From positions 1-13,271 of the forward strand of contig CABVAY010000045.1 in NCBI GenBank assembly GCA_902496455.1: 13,271 nt of DNA, in the 5' to 3' direction. The notes under the pieces are model-generated. The model worked only from the letters and a program-made list of their open reading frames with translations. It ran no database searches and had not been told where the DNA came from. Origin of the DNA: an uncultured Collinsella sp. GTDB lineage: Bacteria > Actinomycetota > Coriobacteriia > Coriobacteriales > Coriobacteriaceae. Shown piece after piece: positions 1-6,284 of this stretch (positions are counted from its first letter, which is position 1; each line of letters starts with the position of its first letter). A program made the position numbers and the translations under genes.

Positions 1-78
1 GCCCGCCGAGACAAACAGCGGACGGTCGAGCGTTTTGACGATCTGCAGCTGTTGCGGCATCAAAGTCGAAAGATCCAT
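1..78 (-). CDS. addA: AddA-type UvrD/PcrA superfamily helicase-nuclease, N-terminal fragment (cut by window edge)
   Basis: Only the first 26 residues are inside the window, from an ATG at 78 reading leftward. They read MDLSTLMPQQLQIVKTLDRP and then LFVSAG. The first part matches the adenine-recognising Q motif of UvrD-like helicases, and the final SAG is where the Walker A loop (usually SAGAGSGKT) begins. AddA is the motor and 5'-strand nuclease subunit of the AddAB (RexAB) enzyme, which processes double-strand breaks for RecA. A strong AAGGAGG ribosome site (91-97) lies inside the end of the preceding addB gene, whose stop codon is only 3 bases from this start, so the two are almost certainly co-transcribed and translationally coupled. 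The B-then-A order matches Bacillus. The identification rests on a short fragment plus context, so a different UvrD-family helicase remains possible. Confidence 0.75.
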   Translation of the reverse strand, partial: MDLSTLMPQQLQIVKTLDRPLFVSAG

Positions 79-81
79 GGT

Positions 82-3000
82 CTACACGTCCCTCCTTACA
101 AACGTTCCTTCGTGGTTATACGAGCAGCGCGCATGCGCGGCCTGAGCCGACGTCGGGTCGACGGCGGCAACGTTGCCCGCCTCGAGCTCGCGCAGACGCT
201 CGGCGATGCCGGTCTCCACGCGATCGAGCAGGGCGTCGAAGTCCATGCTGCCACCCTCGCCGGGGAAACCTTTCTTAAGGCCCGGGATGCGACCGTCACC
301 ACGCTCCTCCTCGAGCAGCTCGGCACTCGCTGCGCCTCGCAACGCCGGTTTGCCGCCCTTGGTCGAAAAGTAGAGCGCCGCGCGGGTGTCCAAATCCAGC
401 GCTCGGCGCATGGCCTGGGCGTAGATGAGCGTCTGGGTATGTGGTGGCAACCAGCGCGGGTCGTCGATGGGCGCCGTGCCCGATTCCTCGTCACGCACCG
501 TGGGGTCGGCGAGCTTAAACTCCTCAACGCCCGTGCGATGCTTGTAGTCGATCACCACGGCACGATTCTCGGCGTCCACGTCCACGCGGTCGATGCGCCC
601 GCCAAGCGGCCAACCGGCATACTCGACCTTGAGCTCGTTGAAGGCGAACTCCAGGTAGCGCGGGGCAAAGGGGGCAAGTGCCTCGGACTCGTAGGCAAGC
701 ACACCCTCCAGCTGCGGCAAGATCTCGGCCACCTGGCGTTCCTCCACCGCAGAGAGCGGCACCAGCGGGCCCTCCGTGCCGCGCTTGCCGGCGTGCTCGG
801 CCAACGTCTCGTCAAAGACCTCGTGCAGCAGCTCCTGTGCACGCGGCAGATTCTCGGGCGTCACGCGCTCCATGCCCTCTTGGGGCAGACGGGCATGCAG
901 ATGCTCCAGCACGTCGTGGACAAAGTTGCCCTTCTCCATGTTGCCAAAGCCCGCGTCGATCGACTGGGGCTTGACGCGATACGACACGAACCAGCACAGT
1001 GGGCAGGTAGAATAGGCCTCGATCTGCGAGGCGGACGTCAGACGCGGCACGAGCGGCGCGTCCTCACCCTCGCCATCGCGACGGCGCAGGACCAAATACG
1101 GCACGGCCTCGGCACTCAGATGCTGAGGAGCTTCGCAGGTCACGCGCTCGCGCCTAAAATCTTCGCCTGCAGCGGGATCAAAGTCGGCGATGATATCGCC
1201 CTCGCCCACGCGCGTGGGCTTGGCAGCGCCAGCGGCCTCGGCATGTGCCCGCAGCTCGGTCCATACGGCTGCCGGGTAGCACTCGCGCGCCTGGCGATCG
1301 TGCGTCACGCGGGCGAGCGCGACCGGACCGCTCGCCGCCTGCATCGCACGACCAAAGCGCACGCGCAACAGGGCGGCGGGCTCCAAAGACACGCCGTCGC
1401 GGCGCAGCTCGGCCGTCAATGTGGCAAGCGGGCCCTCTTCGTGCGAAAGCGGATAGCTGTCCAGGTCGACATCGGCAAACAGCACGGCATCGTAGCCGCC
1501 AGGACGCAAAACCGACGCAACGGCAAGCGACACGAAGCGCACTTGTGCCCGTGGCGTGCGATCGACCTCGTAGGTCGCGTAATCGTAAGCGGTACTGCGC
1601 TTGTCCACCTTGGTTCGAACGCCGTCGAGAACCGGCACGGTCGCGGCCTGCGACACGTCGAGTGCGCGAGCATCGTTCATAAGGATGTCGATGACATGAC
1701 GCAGCAGAGCCGTCTCTGCCTGGCGACGGGCCTGGCCGTCAAGGCCGCCTAGGGCGCGATCGGGCAGCGCCTCGGCAACGGCGAGCATGGCCTTGAGCGC
1801 CGTCACGGGTTTGTCGCGCCACAGCGCCTGAAACACGTCCGAGACCACGCATGGCACGTTCTTAAACCAGTTATCTTCGCTAGCGGCCTTGCGGGCGCCC
1901 CTCACCTGGCCCTGCACGCTCTGCAGCAGGCTCTTGACGCCCGCAGTGGTTTTGTTGCGCGACAGGCGCATGTTCTTGTCGAAGCCGCGGGCGCTCGCGG
2001 CGTCGGCACCCGAAAGCGGGCTATAAATCCAGTCGGTAAGCTCTGAAGCGGGCCACCACTCGGTCTTGGAAGCGGTGCCCTCGTCGGCGGCTTTCATACG
2101 CTCGATCAGGTTGGCGAGCGCCGTAAACTGCCTGCCCGCGATGGACTGGGAAAACGCCGTGAACTCAGTCGTCTCGGCCGCAATGTGACGCGCCGCCAGA
2201 CGAGAGGCGAGTTCGCCGAACAGCTGGGGTGCCCGGGCAGAAACAACGAGCACGCGCACGGGGTCGGCAGAAGCGCCGTCGACCTCGGAACCCCGGCACG
2301 TTTTTACCAGATCATCAATTGCGTCCGCATAAGCATGAGCACGGGCATGGGGACCAGCGACCTCAATAAAGGCAGGCTGAGCGGCGGTCCCGTAAGCGGC
2401 ATCAGACGCGCCGACACCCTCCCCTAGCGGCGCGATCTCAAACAACACATCGCGGGCATCAAATGCCGTGGCAAGCTCCTCGCGCATCGCTGCCTGCTCG
2501 CGGGCAAGCAGCACGACGACCTCTCCCCCATTGTTCGCCACGGCAGACAGCAGCTCGAGCAGACCGTGCGTAAACGACGTGATACCGCGCACGCATACGG
2601 CGCGAGTGCACGCCGGCAGGCTATCGGCCAGGACACTGGTCATAATGTCAGCTGCCTCGCAGGGCTCAACCATATCTCGACGGTCCAAACCGCCCGCGTA
2701 GGCGCGCAAAAGCTCGAACACACGAGCCTCGGCATCGCTTTTTGGCTCAGGCTGGCAGTTGTCGCCACGGCATCGTTCGGCACCCGTCCCCGCAACGCCC
2801 GGCAACACGTCGCGGGCCATGCGCGCGAGCATGCGCACTGTGCCCTGGCTGCGCGAAAGCGGCTGCAGGTCGGCATCGTCGAGACGCGTGACCATGTCCG
2901 AGAACAGCATCTGGCGCTGCAGGTTGTCGACGAAACCGCGCCCGTCGCCCAAAAGCTCCCAAAGCGAGCGAAGCCACGATGTAGACGTCTTGTAGTCGAT

Positions 3001-3171
3001 ACCCAGCGAAACGCCGGCTTCCGCCGCATCATGACGGCACAGGTCGAGCTCGGCAAACGTAGGTGCCAGCAACACGGCACGCCCGTGGCGGACAATAAGG
3101 TCGGCAAGCAGCGCCGACTCGGCATCGCTCAAATCCGTGCCGGCATTGGTGGTATAGATTCGAACAGGCAT
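82..3171 (-). CDS. addB: AddB/RexB-like PD-(D/E)XK nuclease subunit of the AddAB recombination complex
   Basis: A 1029-residue protein whose N-terminal two thirds have the divergent UvrD-like fold region of AddB/RexB. There is no Walker A glycine-lysine loop near the N-terminus, so this half is probably a non-motor scaffold, as in RexB. The C-terminal third is a RecB-family nuclease: motif I His752 (in GNFVHDVLEH), Asp861 (GGRIDRVD), Asp875 and Lys877 (VIDYK), and Gln913-x3-Tyr917 (QTLIY). It should degrade the 3'-ended strand at double-strand breaks together with AddA, encoded immediately downstream. The Fe-S cysteines are unusual: Cys723 and Cys726 before the nuclease core and only Cys1016 after it, where Bacillus AddB has three C-terminal cysteines. 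The start is ATG 3171, preceded by GGAGG with a short 3-base spacer. The family call is firm; the exact AddB name is supported mainly by the addA neighbour. Confidence 0.75.
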   Translation of the reverse strand: MPVRIYTTNAGTDLSDAESALLADLIVRHGRAVLLAPTFAELDLCRHDAAEAGVSLGIDYKTSTSWLRSLWELLGDGRGFVDNLQRQMLFSDMVTRLDDADLQPLSRSQGTVRMLARMARDVLPGVAGTGAERCRGDNCQPEPKSDAEARVFELLRAYAGGLDRRDMVEPCEAADIMTSVLADSLPACTRAVCVRGITSFTHGLLELLSAVANNGGEVVVLLAREQAAMREELATAFDARDVLFEIAPLGEGVGASDAAYGTAAQPAFIEVAGPHARAHAYADAIDDLVKTCRGSEVDGASADPVRVLVVSARAPQLFGELASRLAARHIAAETTEFTAFSQSIAGRQFTALANLIERMKAADEGTASKTEWWPASELTDWIYSPLSGADAASARGFDKNMRLSRNKTTAGVKSLLQSVQGQVRGARKAASEDNWFKNVPCVVSDVFQALWRDKPVTALKAMLAVAEALPDRALGGLDGQARRQAETALLRHVIDILMNDARALDVSQAATVPVLDGVRTKVDKRSTAYDYATYEVDRTPRAQVRFVSLAVASVLRPGGYDAVLFADVDLDSYPLSHEEGPLATLTAELRRDGVSLEPAALLRVRFGRAMQAASGPVALARVTHDRQARECYPAAVWTELRAHAEAAGAAKPTRVGEGDIIADFDPAAGEDFRRERVTCEAPQHLSAEAVPYLVLRRRDGEGEDAPLVPRLTSASQIEAYSTCPLCWFVSYRVKPQSIDAGFGNMEKGNFVHDVLEHLHARLPQEGMERVTPENLPRAQELLHEVFDETLAEHAGKRGTEGPLVPLSAVEERQVAEILPQLEGVLAYESEALAPFAPRYLEFAFNELKVEYAGWPLGGRIDRVDVDAENRAVVIDYKHRTGVEEFKLADPTVRDEESGTAPIDDPRWLPPHTQTLIYAQAMRRALDLDTRAALYFSTKGGKPALRGAASAELLEEERGDGRIPGLKKGFPGEGGSMDFDALLDRVETGIAERLRELEAGNVAAVDPTSAQAAHARCSYNHEGTFVRRDV

Positions 3172-3210
3172 GGTCCTCCGCTCAAACTGTTCGCAATAAT
3201 CAATGCATCC

Positions 3211-3241
3211 ATCCTACCCGCCCACGCGGACACATTGCCAC
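3211..3241 (-). promoter_or_regulatory. Weak candidate promoter for addBA
   Basis: The minus strand has TAGGAT (3211-3216) as a possible -10 box and GTGGCA (3236-3241) as a poor -35 box with a 19-base spacer, which would place the transcript start about 35 bases before the addB ATG. A promoter is expected here because the yerC terminator closes the upstream transcription unit. The match to consensus is modest. I see nothing else in the 184-base gap between addB and yerC apart from that terminator. Confidence 0.25.
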
Positions 3242-3299
3242 CACAGCTCCATCTTTTGGTACAAAGCAACCTGACCCCAACGAACCAGCCGATTGCGGG

Positions 3300-3331
3300 C
3301 ATATAAAAACCGCCCCCGGAGGAGCGGTTTT
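3300..3331 (-). terminator. Rho-independent terminator of yerC
   Basis: An 8-base perfect stem, AAAACCGC (3306-3313) and GCGGTTTT (3324-3331), encloses a 10-base loop. Read on the minus strand it ends in TTTTTATAT, a good U-tract, and it lies 25 bases past the yerC stop codon. It separates yerC from addBA. Confidence 0.85.
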
Positions 3332-3355
3332 GCACAATTCGTTTTTGTCGCCGGC

Positions 3356-3655
3356 CTACTCGCCATCCTCCAACTTGATGAGGATCTTGCGATAGCCACC
3401 GTACTCGCCGTTGAGCGCCTTTGAAACGCGGCTCACCGTGGTGGACGAAGCGCCGGTACGGGCCTGAACCTCAACATAAGGCTCGCCCTCGTCCAAATAG
3501 CGCGCAACCTGCAAACGCTGAGAAAGGTCGCAAATCTCGCGCGGCGTGCAGATATCGGTCAAAAACGCTTGGATATCCTTCTCGTCGTCCAAAAGGCTAA
3601 ATGCGTGGACCAGCTGCTTGACATCAGGCTTGTCAAACATGTTCTCGATATTCAT
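3356..3655 (-). CDS. yerC: YerC/YecD-family TrpR-like transcriptional regulator
   Basis: A 99-residue protein that I recognise as the YerC/YecD branch of the Trp repressor superfamily. It is all-helical, with the conserved block TPREICDLSQRLQVARYL (37-54) and a helix-turn-helix at about 59-81 (EVQARTGASSTTVSRVSKAL). The length is typical of the family (about 95-105). TrpR-fold proteins bind operator DNA as dimers. In Firmicutes relatives this family has been linked to histidine biosynthesis genes, but none are in this window, so its targets here are unknown. The ATG at 3655 follows GGCGGTGATCG, a moderate ribosome site. It is a single-gene unit with its own promoter (TGCTACACT at 3761-3769) and terminator (3306-3331). 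The predicted leader is about 100 bases and begins with a hairpin. Confidence 0.88.
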   Translation of the reverse strand: MNIENMFDKPDVKQLVHAFSLLDDEKDIQAFLTDICTPREICDLSQRLQVARYLDEGEPYVEVQARTGASSTTVSRVSKALNGEYGGYRKILIKLEDGE

Positions 3656-3731
3656 CGATCACCGCCAAACCCGCCAAAAGGCATCGAAGTTGATACTGAC
3701 ATCGGGCATCGTTCGCCCGTTCTATGCAATA

Positions 3732-3755
3732 GGGCAACGCCTGTGGCTTTTGCCC
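3732..3755 (-). promoter_or_regulatory. Hairpin at the predicted 5' end of the yerC transcript
   Basis: Read on the minus strand, GGGCAA (3755-3750) pairs with TTGCCC (3737-3732), and inside it GCC (3747-3745) pairs with GGC (3741-3739) around a three-base ACA loop. The first base of the stem sits 6 bases after the -10 box, which is about where transcription should start. It could stabilise the 5' end of the mRNA or affect start-site choice. The stem is seen directly; its role is inference. Confidence 0.45.
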
Positions 3756-3760
3756 GTAGC

Positions 3761-3769
3761 AGTGTAGCA
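3761..3769 (-). promoter_or_regulatory. Extended -10 promoter of yerC
   Basis: The minus strand reads TGCTACACT: a TG one base before a TACACT hexamer, the extended -10 form. A partial -35 (TTGTCG) lies 19 bases upstream. The predicted start is near 3754, giving a leader of about 100 bases before the yerC ATG. Confidence 0.5.
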
Positions 3770-3868
3770 CACCACCAAACTAAAGCGACAAGACTCTCTG
3801 CCAGCGGCGCGTTTTTCAGGACGAACGCCGTTTAGAAACCATATGCGCACGTAAGCTCCACGAATATT

Positions 3869-3877
3869 TGAGACAAT
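3869..3877 (+). promoter_or_regulatory. Candidate extended -10 promoter for the PF04020 membrane-protein gene
   Basis: TGAGACAAT has the TG-n-hexamer layout of an extended -10 box, with GACAAT matching four of six consensus bases. No good -35 is visible. The transcript would start near the GC-rich stem at 3878-3903 and run about 95 bases before the ATG at 3980. Confidence 0.3.
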
Positions 3878-3979
3878 GGGCGCCCAAACACCGCGGCGCG
3901 CCCGCGCAACCATCCAGGTCGCCGCCGCAAGCCGCTTCACGCGACGCCAGCAACCCCGGCGCAAGAAAGGATTCACGCC

Positions 3980-4345
3980 ATGCGCTTTATGCTTAACTGG
4001 CTCTTCACCTCGATCGCCATCGCGATCGCCACGTTCCTCGTCCCCGGTATCCAACCCTTCGGCTTTGCCGAGGCTTGGGTCTGCTTTGCCTTCGTGGGAC
4101 TGTTCCTCAACATCGTTGACTCGCTCGTCAAGCCGTTCCTGACGGTCATCTCGCTGCCGCTCACTATTATCACGCTTGGTATTTTTCAGCTCGTAGTCAA
4201 CAGCTTTATGCTTGAGCTGGCCAGTTACCTGTCGGTCAATCTGCTGGGCGCGGGTATCTCCATTGCCGGCTTTGGATCGGCCTTTATGGGCAGCATCCTG
4301 GTATCCATCATGCGCAGCATTCTCGACAGCATCGCCGAGGGCTAG
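3980..4345 (+). CDS. Small four-helix membrane protein, PF04020 family (YvlD-like; called 'phage holin superfamily IV')
   Basis: A 121-residue, strongly hydrophobic protein with four predicted membrane segments at about 4-21, 30-48, 55-78 and 86-110. The signature block VKPFLTVISLPLTIITLG (50-67), followed by FQLVVNSFML, is characteristic of the PF04020/YvlD family. The family carries a holin name, but there are no phage genes here, and chromosomal members such as YvlD in Bacillus are thought to be envelope-associated proteins, so a lysis role is unlikely. The ATG at 3980 is preceded by AAAGGA at a normal distance. The gene is transcribed alone and ends 37 bases before a strong terminator shared with the convergent Rrf2 gene. 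Function unknown. Confidence 0.85.
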   Translation: MRFMLNWLFTSIAIAIATFLVPGIQPFGFAEAWVCFAFVGLFLNIVDSLVKPFLTVISLPLTIITLGIFQLVVNSFMLELASYLSVNLLGAGISIAGFGSAFMGSILVSIMRSILDSIAEG

Positions 4346-4382
4346 AACTGTTCAATACGAACCGTCATATCGACCCAAAACA

Positions 4383-4420
4383 AAGGCCGCCCATCGCAAA
4401 AATGGGCGGCCTTCTTATTT
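4383..4420. terminator. Bidirectional Rho-independent terminator between convergent genes
   Basis: A perfect 12-base stem, AAGGCCGCCCAT (4383-4394) and its complement (4402-4413), surrounds a 7-base loop. A T-rich tail follows on the plus strand (CTTATTT), and on the minus strand the arm runs into TTTGTTTT. It can therefore end both the PF04020 gene and the leftward Rrf2 gene. The 69 bases between it and the Rrf2 stop codon show no other feature. Confidence 0.9.
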
Positions 4421-4482
4421 GCCAAGTCTCAAAGGACGAGAGGATCTACCATTTCTACCCCGTCCCCAAATGCAGGTGTGGG

Positions 4483-4911
4483 TTAGATGACGTAGTCGTA
4501 GCCATGGTTGGGAGCGACAAGTTGATCGAGCGTCACGCCGTCGAGGTAGTCGTTGATGAGCTTGTCCAAGTTCTTCCACACGTCGAGCGTGGGGCACTCA
4601 TCCGAACGCGAGCAACCCTTGCAGTCGCCATCCAGGCAGGCGACCGGCGCCAGACTGCCCTCGGTCAGGCGCAAGATCTCGCCCACCGTGTACTGCTCAG
4701 GCGGGCGCGTGAGCACATAGCCGCCGCCCTTACCACGCATACCCGAAAGCATGTTGGCGCGCACGAGCGTAGCCAAGATGTTCTCGAGATATTTCTCGGA
4801 AATCCCCTGTCGCGCCGCGATCTCTTTGAGCGGGATGCGACCGGCCGCCTGGTGCTCGGCCAGATCGACCATAACGCGCAGGGCATATCTGCCCTTAGTA
4901 GAAACCAACAT
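4483..4911 (-). CDS. Rrf2-family transcriptional regulator (IscR/CymR-like) with a four-cysteine cluster
   Basis: A 142-residue protein opening with the Rrf2 signature MLVSTKGRYALRVMVDLAEH. A winged helix-turn-helix covers about 1-75, including the IAARQGISEKYLENIL recognition region and the KGGGYVLTRP wing. Residues 92-106 hold Cys92, Cys97, Cys100 and Cys106. E. coli IscR binds its [2Fe-2S] cluster with Cys92, Cys98 and Cys104, so Fe-S sensing is plausible; B. subtilis CymR, the cysteine regulator, lacks such a cluster. The gene is divergent from cysK, so control of cysteine and Fe-S supply, plus autoregulation through the shared 253-base region, is the natural reading. The start ATG 4911 is fixed by the family N-terminus; its AAAGG ribosome site is weak and 11 bases away. 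Whether it is an IscR or CymR equivalent cannot be settled from sequence alone. Confidence 0.9.
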   Translation of the reverse strand: MLVSTKGRYALRVMVDLAEHQAAGRIPLKEIAARQGISEKYLENILATLVRANMLSGMRGKGGGYVLTRPPEQYTVGEILRLTEGSLAPVACLDGDCKGCSRSDECPTLDVWKNLDKLINDYLDGVTLDQLVAPNHGYDYVI

Positions 4912-4942
4912 ATATAGTGCTGCCTTTCGGTCATTTAGTCCG

Positions 4943-4979
4943 TAGAAATTCTAGCCGAAAAATTGGTTTTGAAAATACC
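4943..4979 (-). promoter_or_regulatory. Promoter of the Rrf2 gene, overlapped by two palindromes (candidate operators)
   Basis: On the minus strand TTTTCA (4970-4975) and TAGAAT (4948-4953) form a -35/-10 pair with a 16-base spacer; the -10 matches five of six consensus bases. The -10 lies inside a perfect 11-base palindrome, TAGAAATTCTA (4943-4953, plus strand). The -35 lies inside an imperfect 15-base palindrome, GGTTTTGAAAATACC (4965-4979). Either could be an autorepression site for the Rrf2 protein. Confidence 0.5.
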
Positions 4980-5028
4980 CGTTCCGGTCAAGATGGTTAA
5001 TCGACTCGTAATAATCTTCTATTTCCTA

Positions 5029-5057
5029 TTGCGTTACTAGGCTTTACTGTCTACTAT
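5029..5057 (+). promoter_or_regulatory. Candidate promoter of cysK
   Basis: TTGCGT (5029-5034) and TACTAT (5052-5057) are separated by exactly 17 bases, the optimal sigma-70-type spacing, although each hexamer is only a partial match. The predicted start near 5064 leaves a leader of about 100 bases before cysK. Confidence 0.45.
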
Positions 5058-5063
5058 GCTTGC

Positions 5064-5164
5064 CAACAGCAAAACGAACAACCCATAAGGTTTGTGGGTT
5101 TCGCTGCTATACACACCGTAAAACCACACGGTATCCAGTCATTTGAACACTTTGGAGGTTCACC
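5064..5164 (+). promoter_or_regulatory. cysK leader with two stem-loops
   Basis: The predicted leader holds a hairpin of AACCCA (5080-5085) with TGGGTT (5095-5100), flanked by CAGC (5067-5070) pairing with GCTG (5103-5106). A second one has ACCGT (5115-5119) pairing with ACGGT (5128-5132). Neither is followed by a T-tract, so this is not an obvious attenuator. It matches no riboswitch I recognise (SAM, T-box). A protein-binding or mRNA-stabilising role is possible. GGAGG (5154-5158), six bases before the ATG, is the ribosome site. Confidence 0.35.
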
Positions 5165-6103
5165 ATGAGCAATGTTTACACGTCCATCGATCAGCTTATC
5201 GGCCACACTCCGCTTCTGGAGCTCACTCACTTTGAGGCCGATGAGGACCTCAAGGCCCGCGTGCTCGTCAAGCTGGAATACTTCAACCCCGCCGGATCCG
5301 TTAAAGACCGCGTCGCCAAGAGCATGATCGACGAGGCCGAGAAGGCCGGCAAGCTCGTGCGCGGCGGCGACTACACCATCATCGAGCCCACGAGCGGCAA
5401 CACCGGCGTCGGCATCGCCTCGGTGGCGGCGGCTCGCGGCTACAAGGTGATCATCACCATGCCCGAGACTATGTCCGTCGAACGCCGCAAGCTTATGCAG
5501 GCATACGGCGCACAGCTCGTGCTCACCGACGGTTCCAAGGGCATGAAGGGCGCCATCGCCAAGGCCGAGGAACTGCAGAAGGAGACGCCCAACAGCATCA
5601 TCGCCGGCCAGTTTGTGAACCCCGCCAACCCCGCCATCCACAAGGCCACGACCGGCCCCGAGATCTGGAATGACACCGACGGCAAGGTCGACATCTTCGT
5701 CGCCGGCGTCGGCACCGGTGGTACCGTGACCGGCGTGGGCGAGTTCCTCAAGGAGCAGAACCCCGAGATTCAGGTTGTCGCCGTCGAGCCCGCCACTTCC
5801 CCGGTGCTCTCTAAGGGTCAGGCCGGCCCGCACAAGATCCAGGGTATCGGCGCCGGTTTTGTGCCCGACGTCCTCGACACCCAGGTCTATGACGAGATCA
5901 TCCCCGTCGAGAACGACGACGCCTTTGCCACCGGCCGCGCCGTGGGCCACAAGGAGGGCGTGCTCGTGGGCATTTCGTCCGGCGCCGCCGTGTGGGCCGC
6001 GCTGCAGCTGGCCAAGCGCCCCGAAAACGAGGGCAAAACCATCGTGGCGCTGCTCGCCGATACCGGTGAGCGCTACCTGTCCACGGCGCTCTTCCAGGAC
6101 TAA
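5165..6103 (+). CDS. cysK: Cysteine synthase A (O-acetylserine sulfhydrylase, PLP-dependent)
   Basis: A 312-residue fold-type II PLP enzyme of normal length that makes L-cysteine from O-acetylserine and sulfide in the cytoplasm. Visible signatures are the PLP lysine Lys47 in NPAGSVKDR, the substrate loop TSGNTG (76-81), the phosphate-binding loop GTGGT (183-187), and GISSGA (269-274) with Ser272 at the pyridine nitrogen. The preserved substrate loop and the lack of a haem or CBS domain favour CysK over cystathionine beta-synthase; CysM is less likely but not excluded. It is divergent from an Rrf2 regulator and upstream of mnmA. Codons are strongly biased towards C/G-ending synonyms with almost exclusive AAG for lysine, which suggests high expression. 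No serine acetyltransferase gene is in the window. Confidence 0.93.
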   Translation: MSNVYTSIDQLIGHTPLLELTHFEADEDLKARVLVKLEYFNPAGSVKDRVAKSMIDEAEKAGKLVRGGDYTIIEPTSGNTGVGIASVAAARGYKVIITMPETMSVERRKLMQAYGAQLVLTDGSKGMKGAIAKAEELQKETPNSIIAGQFVNPANPAIHKATTGPEIWNDTDGKVDIFVAGVGTGGTVTGVGEFLKEQNPEIQVVAVEPATSPVLSKGQAGPHKIQGIGAGFVPDVLDTQVYDEIIPVENDDAFATGRAVGHKEGVLVGISSGAAVWAALQLAKRPENEGKTIVALLADTGERYLSTALFQD

Positions 6104-6203
6104 GGGCCTGTCGCCCATAGGTTGAGCCCACGGACGAGCCGGTCTCCTCTCTCCCGGCAGTCTGAGCCCATCCAATCAGGGTGTCCCACGAGACGTCCGA
6201 ACT

Positions 6204-6212
6204 TGCTACAAT
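6204..6212 (+). promoter_or_regulatory. Extended -10 promoter for mnmA
   Basis: TGCTACAAT is an extended -10 box (TG, one base, then TACAAT matching five of six consensus bases). No good -35 is visible, as is common for extended -10 promoters. It is about 100 bases past the cysK stop and 72 bases before the mnmA ATG. The only sequence between it and mnmA is the hairpin at 6217-6255 and the ribosome site. Confidence 0.55.
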
Positions 6213-6216
6213 GTCT

Positions 6217-6255
6217 GCGGCGCGGAACCAGCCTCCCGCGCCGCTTTTCTTTTTT
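6217..6255 (+). terminator. Terminator-like hairpin in the mnmA leader (also the only visible cysK terminator)
   Basis: A perfect 9-base GC stem, GCGGCGCGG (6217-6225) and CCGCGCCGC (6236-6244), has a 10-base loop and is followed by TTTTCTTTTTT (6245-6255), the hallmark of intrinsic termination. It starts 5 bases after the mnmA -10 box, so it would be the first thing transcribed from that promoter. It can end cysK read-through transcripts; for mnmA it must be passed or bypassed. Confidence 0.75.
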
Positions 6256-6269
6256 GGCCACATGCCACC

Positions 6270-6282
6270 AAGGAGAACCTCC
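6270..6282 (+). promoter_or_regulatory. mnmA ribosome-binding site inside a small self-complementary element
   Basis: AAGGAG (6270-6275) lies 9 bases before the ATG. Its GGAG (6272-6275) can pair with CTCC (6279-6282) across a three-base AAC loop, which could partly mask the site. The hairpin is short, so any effect on translation is uncertain. Confidence 0.4.
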
Positions 6283-6284
6283 CC

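Larger units (their letters stand above)
3656..3979. other. Gap between divergent yerC and the PF04020 membrane-protein gene; holds two promoters, no gene
   Basis: This 324-base stretch contains no convincing coding region; the open frames crossing it lack ribosome sites and family features. It should drive transcription in both directions: yerC leftward from about 3754 and the small membrane protein rightward from about 3884. It contains the yerC leader hairpins (3732-3755; a smaller one, CGGGC-N7-GCCCG, at 3703-3719) and a GC-rich hairpin at the start of the rightward leader (GGGCGC 3878-3883 with GCGCCC 3898-3903). I see no operator of known type between the two promoters. Confidence 0.6.

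Noticed and set aside
52..1752. A 566-codon open frame on the plus strand opposite addB
   Set aside because: It runs antisense to a clear nuclease domain, has no ribosome site or recognisable family, and is the usual by-product of GC-rich codon bias.
3980..4345. Prophage remnant suggested by the 'phage holin' family name
   Set aside because: No endolysin, integrase or structural gene is nearby, and PF04020 proteins are mostly ordinary chromosomal membrane proteins.
5064..5164. T-box or SAM riboswitch in the cysK leader
   Set aside because: The leader is only about 100 bases, lacks the T-box sequence and a terminator, and the stems do not fit the SAM aptamer layouts.
5054..6175. A 373-codon minus-strand open frame across cysK
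   Set aside because: Low-complexity Gly/Asp/Leu composition, antisense to an unambiguous cysK; a shadow frame.
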